64,000 nucleotides of DNA from Variovorax ginsengisoli. GTDB taxonomy: Bacteria; Pseudomonadota; Gammaproteobacteria; Burkholderiales; Burkholderiaceae_C. Shown piece by piece: positions 8,236-16,587 of this stretch. The number at the start of each line of letters is the position of its first letter. The first letter of the stretch is position 1. The notes under the pieces were generated by a model. It searched no databases and was not told the origin of the DNA. It was given only the letters and a program-made list of their open reading frames with translations. The stretch is from positions 509,145 through 573,144 of the forward strand of contig NZ_RCZJ01000002.1 of the NCBI RefSeq assembly GCF_006438845.1. The letters run 5' to 3'. The translations under genes and the position numbers were made by a program.

Positions 8236-9513
8236 ATGACCATCCTCGTCTTCATCTCCTCGCTGCTGGGGGCCATGGCCTTCGGCATGCCCATCGCCTT
8301 CGCGCTGCTCGTCTGCGGCGTCGCGCTGATGGTGCACCTCGGCAGCTTCGACACGCAGATCCTCGCGCAGAACATGCTCGAGGGCGTCAACAACTACCCG
8401 CTGATGGCGGTGCCCTTCTTCATGCTGGCCGGCGAGCTGATGAACGCAGGCGGGCTCTCATCGCGCATCGTCAAGGTGGCCGACGCGATGGTCGGGCACG
8501 TGCGCGGCGGGTTGGGCTACGTGGCGATCATCGCGGCCACGGTGGTGGCGAGCATCTCGGGCTCGGCCGTGGCCGACACCGCGGCGGTCGCGGCGCTGCT
8601 CATTCCGATGATGCGCAACGCGGGCTACAACGTCCCGCGCGCGGCCGGCCTCATCGCCGCCGGCGGCATCATCGCGCCGGTGATCCCGCCGTCGATCGCC
8701 ATCGTGGTGTTCGGCGTGGTGGCGCAGGTGTCGATCACCAAGCTGTTCCTGGCCGGCCTGTTCCCCGGGATCATGATGGCGCTGACGCTCACGGCCACCT
8801 GGTGGCTCTGCGCCAAGAAGGAGAAGAACGTGGCGGTGCGCCACTTCAGCGGGCGCGAGCTGGGCCGAGCGCTGCTCGACGGCCTCTGGGCGCTGGTGCT
8901 GCCGATCGTGATCATCGGCGGCATGAAGTTCGGCGTGTTCACGCCGACCGAAGCGGCCGTGGTGGCCGTCGTCTACGCCTTCATCGTCGGCAAGTTCGTC
9001 TACGGCGAACTGAAGATCGCGCGCATGCCCGAGCTGGTGCTGAGCGCCGCCAAGACGTCGAGCACCGTGCTGTTCCTCGTGGCCTGCGCGCTGGTGTCGG
9101 CCTGGCTCATCACCATCGCCAACATCCCGGCGCAGGTGACCGAATTGCTCGAGCCCTTCATCGACAACAAGGTGCTGCTGATGTTCGTGATCATGGTGCT
9201 GGTGATCATCGTCGGCACCGCGCTCGACCTGATGCCCACCGTGCTCATCATGACGCCCATCCTGATGCCAGTGATCACCAAGGCCGGCATCGACCCGGTG
9301 TACTTCGGCGTGATGTTCATCATGAACAACGCCATCGGCCTGCTCACGCCACCGGTGGGCACGGTGCTCAACGTGGTGGCCGGCACGGCCCGCGTGAGCC
9401 TTGACAGCGTGATCTCTGGCGTCTGGCCCTTCCTGCTGTCACTCACGGCGCTGATGTTTCTCTTCGTGCTGTTCCCGCAGCTCATCCTCGTTCCGGCCAG
9501 CTGGCTGCGCTGA
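8236..9513 (+). CDS. TRAP transporter large permease (DctM family)
   Basis: 425 residues, highly hydrophobic with about 12 membrane segments. Family motifs are visible in order: SGSAVADTAAVAALLIPMM, a PVIPPSIAIVVFG re-entrant segment, FTPTEAAVVAVVYA and PPVGTVLNVV. This is the sodium- or proton-coupled channel subunit that moves the substrate delivered by the DctP protein at 5737-6741. GGAGACCC precedes the ATG. Together with DctP and DctQ it makes a complete TRAP system, interrupted by the amidohydrolase gene. Confidence 0.93.
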   Translation: MTILVFISSLLGAMAFGMPIAFALLVCGVALMVHLGSFDTQILAQNMLEGVNNYPLMAVPFFMLAGELMNAGGLSSRIVKVADAMVGHVRGGLGYVAIIAATVVASISGSAVADTAAVAALLIPMMRNAGYNVPRAAGLIAAGGIIAPVIPPSIAIVVFGVVAQVSITKLFLAGLFPGIMMALTLTATWWLCAKKEKNVAVRHFSGRELGRALLDGLWALVLPIVIIGGMKFGVFTPTEAAVVAVVYAFIVGKFVYGELKIARMPELVLSAAKTSSTVLFLVACALVSAWLITIANIPAQVTELLEPFIDNKVLLMFVIMVLVIIVGTALDLMPTVLIMTPILMPVITKAGIDPVYFGVMFIMNNAIGLLTPPVGTVLNVVAGTARVSLDSVISGVWPFLLSLTALMFLFVLFPQLILVPASWLR

Positions 9514-9536
9514 TCGCGTTCGCTCGACGTTTTCTC

Positions 9537-10709
9537 ATGCCCCTCATCACCACCATCGAAGACCTCCGCGTGCTCGCCAAGCGCCGTGTGCCCCGCATGT
9601 TCTACGAGTACGCCGACGCCGGCTCGTGGACAGAAAGCACCTACCGCGCCAACGAGGCCGACTTCCAGCGCATCCTGCTGCGCCAGCGCGTGGCGGTGGA
9701 CATCGGCGTTCGCAGCACGCGCACGCAGATGCTCGGCCAGGACGTGGCCATGCCGGTCGCCATCGCCCCCACCGGGCTCACGGGCATGCAGCACGCCGAC
9801 GGCGAGATCCTCGCGGCGCGCGCGGCCAAGGCCTTCGGCGTTCCGTTCACGCTGTCGACCGTGAGCATCTGCTCCATCGAGGACGTGGCCGAGGCGACCG
9901 ATGGCCACCCCTTCTGGTTCCAGCTGTACGTGATGCGCGACCGCGCCTTCGTCGAGCGGCTGATCGCCCGCGCGCATGCGGCGAACTGCACGGCGCTGGT
10001 GCTCACGCTCGACCTGACGATCAGCGGTCAGCGCCACAAGGACCTGCGCAACGGCTTGTCGGCGCCGCCGCGCCTGACGCTGCCCAATCTGCTCAACATG
10101 GCGAGCAAGCCGCGCTGGTGCGCCGGCATGCTGGGCACCCAACGGCGCAGCTTCGGCAACATCGTCGGCCACGTCGAGGGCATCGAGACCATGAGCTCGC
10201 TGGCCGACTGGACGGCGAAGCAGTACGACCCGACGCTCAACTGGAAGGACGTCGCCTGGATCCGCAAGTTGTGGCCGGGCAAGCTGATCCTGAAGGGCAT
10301 CCAGGACGTGGAGGACGCCAAGCTCGCCGCCGACAGCGGCGCCGACGCGTTGATCGTGTCCAACCACGGCGGGCGCCAGCTCGATGGCGCGCCCTCGTCC
10401 ATCCGCGCGTTGCCGCGCATCGCCGAGGCGGTGGGCCACCGCATCGAGGTGCACATGGACGGCGGCATCCGCTCGGGCCAGGACGTGCTCAAGGCGATGG
10501 CACTGGGCGCCAAGGGCACCTACATCGGCCGCGCCATGCTCTACGGCCTGGGGGCGATGGGCGAAGCGGGCGTGACGCGCGCGCTGCAGGTGATCCAGAA
10601 GGAGCTCGATCTCACGATGGCCTTCTGCGGACGCACCGACGTGCGCGACATCGACCGCGGCGTGCTGCTCGACGAGCCGCCGCCACCCGCCGGCTTTCCG
10701 ATCTTCTGA
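9537..10709 (+). CDS. FMN-dependent alpha-hydroxy-acid oxidizing protein (LldD-like)
   Basis: 390 residues. The alpha-hydroxy-acid dehydrogenase fold is shown by the N-terminal EDLRVLAKRRVPRMFYEY segment, the FMN-phosphate loops near GGIRSG, and the active-site motif SNHGGRQLDG, whose His277 is the catalytic base. Such enzymes oxidise L-lactate, mandelate, glycolate or related 2-hydroxy acids to 2-keto acids with FMN. Being last in a unit with a TRAP importer and a hydrolase, it probably oxidises the hydroxy acid released by that hydrolase rather than serving general lactate metabolism; this is inference. The start lacks a clear ribosome site. Downstream (10715-10728) is a short GC hairpin without a T-run. 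Confidence 0.88.
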   Translation: MPLITTIEDLRVLAKRRVPRMFYEYADAGSWTESTYRANEADFQRILLRQRVAVDIGVRSTRTQMLGQDVAMPVAIAPTGLTGMQHADGEILAARAAKAFGVPFTLSTVSICSIEDVAEATDGHPFWFQLYVMRDRAFVERLIARAHAANCTALVLTLDLTISGQRHKDLRNGLSAPPRLTLPNLLNMASKPRWCAGMLGTQRRSFGNIVGHVEGIETMSSLADWTAKQYDPTLNWKDVAWIRKLWPGKLILKGIQDVEDAKLAADSGADALIVSNHGGRQLDGAPSSIRALPRIAEAVGHRIEVHMDGGIRSGQDVLKAMALGAKGTYIGRAMLYGLGAMGEAGVTRALQVIQKELDLTMAFCGRTDVRDIDRGVLLDEPPPPAGFPIF

Positions 10710-10733
10710 GTCCTGCGCGCAAACGCGCGACTG

Positions 10734-11711
10734 TCACACCCAGCCAGCGCGCCGGAAGCGGTAGTACAGGTAACCGCAGAGGCTTGCGATCAGGCCCAGC
10801 GCCATCGCGTAGCCATAGCGCCACTTCAGCTCGGGCATGTGCTCGAAGTTCATGCCCCAGATGCCGACGAAGGCCGTGCACACCGCGAAGATGGCGGCCC
10901 ATGCCGCCAGCCGCTTGGTGACTTCGCCGTCGGCGATGGTGACCATCGACAGGTTGGCCTGGATGGCGGTGCCGATGGTGTCGCGCATGGCGTCGATGGT
11001 GCCGTTGATGCGGTTGAGGTGGTCGAGCACGTCGCGGAAGTACTCCTGCGTGCCCATGCAGACCTGCGGCACGCGCCCGCCGTGCAGTTTGTTGGTGGCT
11101 TCGAGCAGCGGCGCGACCGCGTGCTTGAGCACCGTCAGCCGCTGCTTGAGGCCGTAGAGGCGCTGGATGTTCTCGCGCGCGCCGCCCTGCGTGAAGATGC
11201 GCTCCTCGATGGTCTCGAGCTCGATGTCGAAGGCGTCGATGGCGGGGAAATAGCGGTCGACTACCGCGTCCATCAGCGCGTAGAGCACGAAGCCCGGTCC
11301 GTTCTTCAGCAGTTCGGGCTCCCGCTCGCAACGCTCGCGCACCTCCACGAAACCATGCGTGCTGCGGTTGCGTACCGACACCACGTAGTTCCGGCCGACG
11401 AACACATCGACTTCCCCGACCTGCATGTCGTTGCGCGCCTGCGCCGTGTCGGCGTCGATCAGGTGCAGCACGACGAAGAGCGAGTCGCCGTACTCCTCGA
11501 CCTTGGGCCGCTGATGGCCGTTCTGCGCATCTTCCACCGCCAGAGGATGAAGGTCGAAGGCCTGCTGCACTTCTTCCATCTCTCCGGGCGTCGGGTCATG
11601 CAGGGCCACCCAGACGAAGCAGTTCGGCAACGCCACGTACTCGTTGATGCGGCCGACCGGGATGTCGGCCAGCCGGGTGCCGTTCTCGTAGACGACGCAG
11701 TTGATCAGCAT
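10734..11711 (-). CDS. CorA-family divalent metal ion transporter
   Basis: 325 residues from the chosen ATG, which gives the typical N-terminus MLINCVVYENG. A large cytoplasmic domain is followed by two C-terminal membrane helices; the ion-selectivity signature Gly-Met-Asn is at about residues 286-288 (GIWGMNFEHMPE), with the loop acidic residues expected in magnesium/cobalt channels, and the protein ends with basic residues. The fold and motif indicate a pentameric inner-membrane channel for magnesium or related cations. A longer frame upstream is open but adds residues outside the family. It converges with the hydroxy-acid dehydrogenase gene and has no obvious partner. Confidence 0.92.
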   Translation of the reverse strand: MLINCVVYENGTRLADIPVGRINEYVALPNCFVWVALHDPTPGEMEEVQQAFDLHPLAVEDAQNGHQRPKVEEYGDSLFVVLHLIDADTAQARNDMQVGEVDVFVGRNYVVSVRNRSTHGFVEVRERCEREPELLKNGPGFVLYALMDAVVDRYFPAIDAFDIELETIEERIFTQGGARENIQRLYGLKQRLTVLKHAVAPLLEATNKLHGGRVPQVCMGTQEYFRDVLDHLNRINGTIDAMRDTIGTAIQANLSMVTIADGEVTKRLAAWAAIFAVCTAFVGIWGMNFEHMPELKWRYGYAMALGLIASLCGYLYYRFRRAGWV

Positions 11712-11789
11712 GCAGGGGGCGTGTGGCGATGGATGGCTGCATCTTGCCACGGCGCTCCTTGGCGTGGCCGGCCGCCCTGCACCGCAGGA

Positions 11790-12809
11790 TCATTGCATCG
11801 CGAAACGGTCGCGCTGCGCCCGTGCGCACTCCCCCATCACGTTCAATGCGCGCTCCACCGTCGGCGTGCCGAGCACGAACGGGTTGGACTGTGCGTCGGC
11901 ACCCGGCTGCCGCAAAGCCGCCAGCTTGGCCTGCGAACCGTCGAAGCCCGAGTGGTTCGACACCAGCACATCGATCTTCTGCGCCGACACCACCGCCGAC
12001 ATGCGCCGCGTGGCGTCGATATAGCTGCCCAGGCGCGGCAGGTCCTTGCCGAAGTTGAAAGACGTGCCGCCCCACAGCAGGGCGCGGTGCATCTGCCCGC
12101 CCGAACGCACATCGAACACCGGCGAGATCGTGCCCAGGGTGTGGCCGGGCGTGAGGTAGAGCGCGACGGTGGTGTCGCCCAGCGTGAGGCGGTCGCCGTC
12201 CTTCACCGACAGGTCGCGCGCGCCGCGTTGGGGCGGGGCGCCCCAAATGGGCGTGGCGAACTCGAGCCGGGTTTCCGTCATCGTCCAGTCGAGTTCGCTC
12301 ATCACCACGCGCGCGCCGTATTTCCGCGCGAGGTAGGGCACGCCGCCATAGTGGTCGCCATGCCCGTGCGTGACCACGATGTACTTGATCTGTGCCGGGT
12401 CCAGGCCCAGCTTGCGCATGCCGCCCTCGATGAGCGCAGCGGCCTCGACCTGTGTGTTCAGCGCGTCGATGAGGATGATGCCGTCCGAGGTCTGCAGGGC
12501 CCAGGCGCTGACCCAGTCGGCGCCCACGAAGTAAAGGTTGTCGAAGGCCTTGCCCGGTGGCGGCGCCGGCTTCTCGATGAGCGCCGTCAGGCCTCGGTCC
12601 AGTTCGGCGCTCGCCGGCCGTGTGGCCGGCGCGGGCTTGCAAAGCGCCATGAGCGCGCCGAGGTCCGTGCCCGCGGACCGGTTGGCGGCCGCGACATGGG
12701 CCGCCACGGTGGTGTCGGTGGGCGCCTGTGCAGTCGGCTGCGCACAGCCCTGGACCAAGGCGACGGCGGCCGCCAGCGCAGCGGTCCTCATGAGAATCGA
12801 GTGAGCCAT
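11790..12809 (-). CDS. MBL-fold metallo-hydrolase, subclass-B3-like, exported
   Basis: 339 residues. A hydrophobic N-terminus ending VQGC (Cys22) suggests a lipoprotein or a cleaved periplasmic protein, though Gln at -2 is unusual for a lipobox. The metal site is THGHGDHYGG (His148, His150, Asp152, His153), with His223 in TPGHTLG and His286 in SNHSG. The spacing and the VGADWVSAWALQ and IDALN segments resemble subclass B3 metallo-beta-lactamases and their environmental relatives. Whether it acts on beta-lactams is unknown; many homologues hydrolyse other substrates such as lactones. The ATG is preceded by GGGGACATCA. It stands alone between corA and the divergent NUDIX fusion gene. Confidence 0.85.
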   Translation of the reverse strand: MAHSILMRTAALAAAVALVQGCAQPTAQAPTDTTVAAHVAAANRSAGTDLGALMALCKPAPATRPASAELDRGLTALIEKPAPPPGKAFDNLYFVGADWVSAWALQTSDGIILIDALNTQVEAAALIEGGMRKLGLDPAQIKYIVVTHGHGDHYGGVPYLARKYGARVVMSELDWTMTETRLEFATPIWGAPPQRGARDLSVKDGDRLTLGDTTVALYLTPGHTLGTISPVFDVRSGGQMHRALLWGGTSFNFGKDLPRLGSYIDATRRMSAVVSAQKIDVLVSNHSGFDGSQAKLAALRQPGADAQSNPFVLGTPTVERALNVMGECARAQRDRFAMQ

Positions 12810-12946
12810 TGATGTCCCCGTGCCGTCGTCGCGGCGTGTGTCGAAGCGGTCATTCTGCAGCGTCGGCGCCCGTTCGAATGTCGCGCGCGAGGCTGGCGCG
12901 AGGCCTCGCGGAGGCGTGATGACGCACGTCTGCCGATAATCCCCCG

Positions 12947-14599
12947 ATGGTCCGCCCCACCCAACTCCTTCATTCGCAGCGCGAGCCCGCGCCAGTCCGC
13001 CCGGCCGCCACCCTGCTCCTGTTGCGCGACACGCCTGCCGGGCTCGAAGTGCTGATGACGCGCCGCTCGGACAAGGCCAGCTTCGGCGCCGGCGCCTACG
13101 TGTTCCCGGGCGGGCGCATCGACGACGGTGACGCTCAGGCGCACGGCATCGCCGCACGCCGCGCCACGCAGAGCGACGTGCAGCTCACGCAATCGATCGC
13201 CGCGCTGCGCGAGAGCTTCGAGGAGCTGGGCGTGCTGCTGGCCCACCATGCCGACGGCCGCCCGGTGCAGGCTGCGGTGCTGGCCGCCATGAACCGCAGC
13301 ACGGCGGGCGATGCGCCCTCGTTCGCCGCGCAGTGCGCCCAGCACGGGCTGACGCTGGCGAGCGACCGCGTCTTCACTTTCGCGCACTGGATCACCGACC
13401 GCGACCTGCCCAAGCGCTTCGACGTGCCCTTCCTGGTCGCGCGCATGCCCGACGGCCAGATCCCGGTGGCCGACGAGTCGGAGCAGTTCGAGCCCGTGTG
13501 GGTACGCCCCGCCGACGCGCTCGAGCGCCACAAGGCGCGCCGGTTCCTGCTGATGTTCCCGACCGTGCGCACCCTCGAGCGGCTCGCCGCCTATGCCACT
13601 GTCGACGCGGTCCTCGGCGCCTGCGACCAGGAGCAGCCGCTGTTCACCAGCTGCCCGCGTGCCGGTTTGCTTGCCGGGAAGGAAGCGCGCTACATGGAAA
13701 GCGACACGCCCTACGGCGAGCTCGCGCTGGTGTGCCCCGACGGGCAGATCGTGCATGCGCTCGACTGGCAGAGCGAGCAGCCGGTGCGGCTGCTGCACAA
13801 CCTGCAGCGCCTCACCGCCCCCAACCCGAGCGCGATGACCGGGCCCGGTACCAACAGCTACATCGTGGGCGACGCGGCCACCGGCTACCTGGTGATCGAC
13901 CCCGGCCCGCTCGACGCCGGCCACATCCGCCGTCTGCACGACGCCACCGGCGGCGACATCCGCATGATCGTCTGCACCCATTCGCACGCCGACCACTCGC
14001 CGGCCGCGCTGCCGCTGCAGGCGCTGTGCGAGGCGCGCCCGCCGATCCTCGGACTGCCGTCGGCGCCAACGGCGAAGCCCACGGCGCGCTTCACGCCCGA
14101 CCGCGCACTGGACGACGGCGAACGGCTGGTGCTGCAGGACGCGTCGCGCGGCACCGCGCACACGCTGCGCGTCGTGCACACGCCCGGCCATGCGTCCAAC
14201 CACCTGTGCCTGGTGCTGGAGGAAGACGGCCTGCTGTTCTCGGGCGACCACATCCTCAACGGCAGCACCACGGTGGTCGACCCGCCGGACGGCAACATGA
14301 CGGCCTACCTCGATTCGCTCGACACGCTGGACGAAGCCTGCGCCAGCGCCAAAGTCGAGTTCATCCTGCCCGCCCACGGCTACGTGCTGGCGTCGGCGCG
14401 CGACGCCATCGCGTTCCTCAAGATGCACCGGCTGCGGCGCGAGGCGCGCATCCTCGCGGCCATGCGCGCGCAGCCCGATGGCACCGTGGAAGACTGGCTG
14501 CCGATCGCCTACGCCGACGTGCCCGAGCGCATGTGGCCGGTGGCCGCCCGCTCGCTGGCGGCGCATGTCGAACGGTTGCGCGAACGGGAATTGGCATGA
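12947..14599 (+). CDS. NUDIX hydrolase/MBL-fold hydrolase fusion protein
   Basis: 550 residues with two catalytic domains. The N-terminal part (about 15-225) is a NUDIX fold: FPGGRIDDGD followed, after an insertion, by LRESFEELGVL (Arg88, Glu92, Glu93, Gly95), a Nudix box longer than the canonical 23 residues. The C-terminal part (about 260-550) is a metallo-beta-lactamase fold with CTHSHADHS (His345, His347, Asp349, His350), TPGHASNH and FSGDHILNG, resembling LACTB2-type hydrolases. NUDIX domains cleave nucleoside diphosphate-linked compounds and often CoA; the joint substrate is unknown. Its stop overlaps the start of the pseudouridine synthase gene by 4 bases, so the two are translated together. 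Confidence 0.85.
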   Translation: MVRPTQLLHSQREPAPVRPAATLLLLRDTPAGLEVLMTRRSDKASFGAGAYVFPGGRIDDGDAQAHGIAARRATQSDVQLTQSIAALRESFEELGVLLAHHADGRPVQAAVLAAMNRSTAGDAPSFAAQCAQHGLTLASDRVFTFAHWITDRDLPKRFDVPFLVARMPDGQIPVADESEQFEPVWVRPADALERHKARRFLLMFPTVRTLERLAAYATVDAVLGACDQEQPLFTSCPRAGLLAGKEARYMESDTPYGELALVCPDGQIVHALDWQSEQPVRLLHNLQRLTAPNPSAMTGPGTNSYIVGDAATGYLVIDPGPLDAGHIRRLHDATGGDIRMIVCTHSHADHSPAALPLQALCEARPPILGLPSAPTAKPTARFTPDRALDDGERLVLQDASRGTAHTLRVVHTPGHASNHLCLVLEEDGLLFSGDHILNGSTTVVDPPDGNMTAYLDSLDTLDEACASAKVEFILPAHGYVLASARDAIAFLKMHRLRREARILAAMRAQPDGTVEDWLPIAYADVPERMWPVAARSLAAHVERLRERELA

Positions 14600-15354
14600 A
14601 CCGCACGAACAGCTCCATGCCGGAAGGCGACGAAGGCATCCGCCTGGCCAAGCGCGTGGCGGCCCAGGCCGGCTGCTCGCGGCGCGAGGCCGAACTGCTG
14701 ATCGAGAACGGCGCCGTGCGCGTCGATGGTCAGCGTGTCGAGGTGCCGCAGGCCCGCGTCACGGCACAGCAGACGGTGGAGGTCGACCAGGCCGCCAAAC
14801 CCGAGCCGGTGCAGGTCGTGACGCTGCTGCTGAACAAGCCGCCGGGCATCCCGTTCGATGCGCCCATTGCACGGCTGCTGGTGCCGGCGCAGCGCAGCGA
14901 GGACGACAGCTCGCAACGCCCCACGCTGCAACGCCATTTCGCCAACCAGCACTGCTTCACACCGCTGGAGACCGGCGCCGGCGGGCTGATCGTCTTCACG
15001 CAGGACCCGCGCATCGAGCGCAAGCTGGTCGAGGACGCGGGACTGATGGAGTACGAGGTGATGGTCGACGTGCACGGCGAAGTCGGCCCGCAGGCGCTGC
15101 ACCGGCTCAACCAGTCGCCGGTGATCGACGGCCGCGCCATGCTGCCAGCCAAGGTGAGCATCAACCGGCAGAACGAAGGCATCACGGGCCTGCGCTTTGC
15201 GATGAAGGGCGCCTGGCCCGGGCAGATCGCGCAGATGTGCGACGGCGTCGACCTGCGCATCGCGGCGATGAAGCGCCTGCGCGTCGGTCGTGTGTCGCTC
15301 GCCGGCCTGGCGCCGGGCGCGTGGCGCTACCTGCTGCCGCACGAGAAGTTCTAG
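14596..15354 (+). CDS. RsuA/RluF-type pseudouridine synthase homologue with altered active site
   Basis: 252 residues. An S4 RNA-binding domain (about 15-62, LAKRVAAQAGCSRREAELL) is followed by the synthase core (LLLNKPPGIPFD, YEVMVDV, and the C-terminal IAAMKRLRVGRVSL). In active family members the catalytic Asp lies in a GRLD-x3-GLL segment; here the aligned segment is FTPLETGAGGLIVF, giving Pro123-Leu-Glu125, so Arg and Asp are both changed. The protein probably still binds structured RNA through S4, but pseudouridine formation is doubtful. It is translationally coupled to the upstream fusion gene by an ATGA overlap. A conserved variant, rather than decay, is suggested by the intact reading frame. 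Confidence 0.82.
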   Translation: MNRTNSSMPEGDEGIRLAKRVAAQAGCSRREAELLIENGAVRVDGQRVEVPQARVTAQQTVEVDQAAKPEPVQVVTLLLNKPPGIPFDAPIARLLVPAQRSEDDSSQRPTLQRHFANQHCFTPLETGAGGLIVFTQDPRIERKLVEDAGLMEYEVMVDVHGEVGPQALHRLNQSPVIDGRAMLPAKVSINRQNEGITGLRFAMKGAWPGQIAQMCDGVDLRIAAMKRLRVGRVSLAGLAPGAWRYLLPHEKF

Positions 15355-15372
15355 CGCAGCAGCGCGAGCGTC

Positions 15373-16413
15373 TCAAGCGCTTTCGCGCTGGACGATGGAG
15401 AAGCCGATGTCGACGACCGGCTCGGCCACCGCGTGGCCCTCGGCCCGGTCGACGATCAGTTGCGCCGCGGTCTGCCCGATGCGGGTGCCGTCGATGCGCA
15501 CCGTCGTGAGACTGGGGCTCACGGTCTCCGCGAAGGCCAGGTCGCCAAAGCCGACCACCGACAGCCGGCCGGGCACGTCGATGCCGCGGACCCGCGCTTC
15601 GGTCAGCACGCCGAGTGCCAGCATGTCGGAGCTGCAGAACACCGCGTCGATGTCCGGGTCTGACGCCAGCAGCGTCGCCACGCCGAGGCGGCCCTCGGCG
15701 TGGGTGGTGGGCGAGCGCCCGAAATGCGCCGCCGGCGTGGGCAGGCCCCGGCGCTGTGCTTCGCGCAAGAAACCACTGTGCCGGCGCGCGGCGCGCTCAT
15801 CGTCGCCGCTGATCAGCGCCGGCCGACGCCGGCCGCGCTGGTGCAGGTAGGCGCACACCGCCTCGCCCAGACGCTCGTGCGACAGGCCCACCAGCATGTC
15901 GATGGGGGTGGCGGTGAAGTCCCAGGTCTCGACGACCGGAATGCCCGAGGCGAGCAGCATGCGCCGCCCTTCCTCCGAATGCATCACGCCGGTGAGCACG
16001 ATGCCATCGGGCCGGCGGCCGACGATGGCGCGCAGCAGCGCGTCCTCGCGCGAACGCGCATAGCCGATCTCGCCGAGCATGACCTGGTAGCCGCGCGCAT
16101 CGAGCGCTTCGGTCAGCGACTGCACCATCTCCGCGAACAGCGGCCCGGTGGTGGTGGGCACCAGCGCGGTCACGAGATAGCTTTTCGACGCGCGCAACCC
16201 GCCGGCCACCAGGTTGGGCACGTAGCCCATGGATGCCACCGCCTCGTTCACGCGCTGCAGCGTCTGCGGCGACACCTGATGCGGCGAACGGATGGCGCGC
16301 GACACCGACATCATCGACACGCCGGCCCGTTGCGCGACATCGCGCAGCGTGACCGCGGCGCGCTCGCGCGCGCCCGTCGGCGGCATTGCTTCGGTGGATG
16401 TAGGTGTCGGCAT
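15373..16413 (-). CDS. LacI-family transcriptional regulator
   Basis: 346 residues. The N-terminal helix-turn-helix (VTLRDVAQRAGVSMMSVSRA, about 21-40) and hinge (MGYVPNLVAGGLRA) precede a periplasmic-binding-protein-like sensor domain. The gene is divergent from a TctC gene and glucarate dehydratase, with a perfect LacI-type operator in between, so it very likely controls that operon and itself. By analogy with the enzyme encoded, the inducer is probably glucarate, galactarate or a breakdown product, which is inference. It converges with the pseudouridine synthase gene 18 bases away. Confidence 0.92.
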   Translation of the reverse strand: MPTPTSTEAMPPTGARERAAVTLRDVAQRAGVSMMSVSRAIRSPHQVSPQTLQRVNEAVASMGYVPNLVAGGLRASKSYLVTALVPTTTGPLFAEMVQSLTEALDARGYQVMLGEIGYARSREDALLRAIVGRRPDGIVLTGVMHSEEGRRMLLASGIPVVETWDFTATPIDMLVGLSHERLGEAVCAYLHQRGRRRPALISGDDERAARRHSGFLREAQRRGLPTPAAHFGRSPTTHAEGRLGVATLLASDPDIDAVFCSSDMLALGVLTEARVRGIDVPGRLSVVGFGDLAFAETVSPSLTTVRIDGTRIGQTAAQLIVDRAEGHAVAEPVVDIGFSIVQRESA

Positions 16414-16510
16414 GCACCGAGTCTAGAGGCGCTTCGCGCCTGCCCCGGCTGTGACCGGCACGCCCACGTCGCGGCTGAAAACGGACGGGTTTTCCCTGTG
16501 TCGCGCCCAT

Positions 16511-16526
16511 TTGTTAACGTTAACAA
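16511..16526. promoter_or_regulatory. LacI-family operator, perfect 16-bp palindrome
   Basis: TTGTTAACGTTAACAA reads identically on both strands and has the central CG typical of LacI/GalR operators. It lies 98 bases from the lacI-type start and 62 bases before the TctC start, in the only shared intergenic region. Confidence 0.85.
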
Positions 16527-16587
16527 TCTCGGGCGTGCCTGCGAATCTCGGCCGGCTTCACGTTCCGAACCTCTCCTTGGAGACCTC

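Noticed and set aside
10715..10728. Possible terminator hairpin between the hydroxy-acid dehydrogenase and corA genes
   Set aside because: Only a 5-bp GC stem around four bases and no T-run on either strand.
10839..12812. 657-codon open frame on the plus strand
   Set aside because: It runs antisense through corA and the metallo-hydrolase gene, crossing their intergenic region; no recognisable motif.
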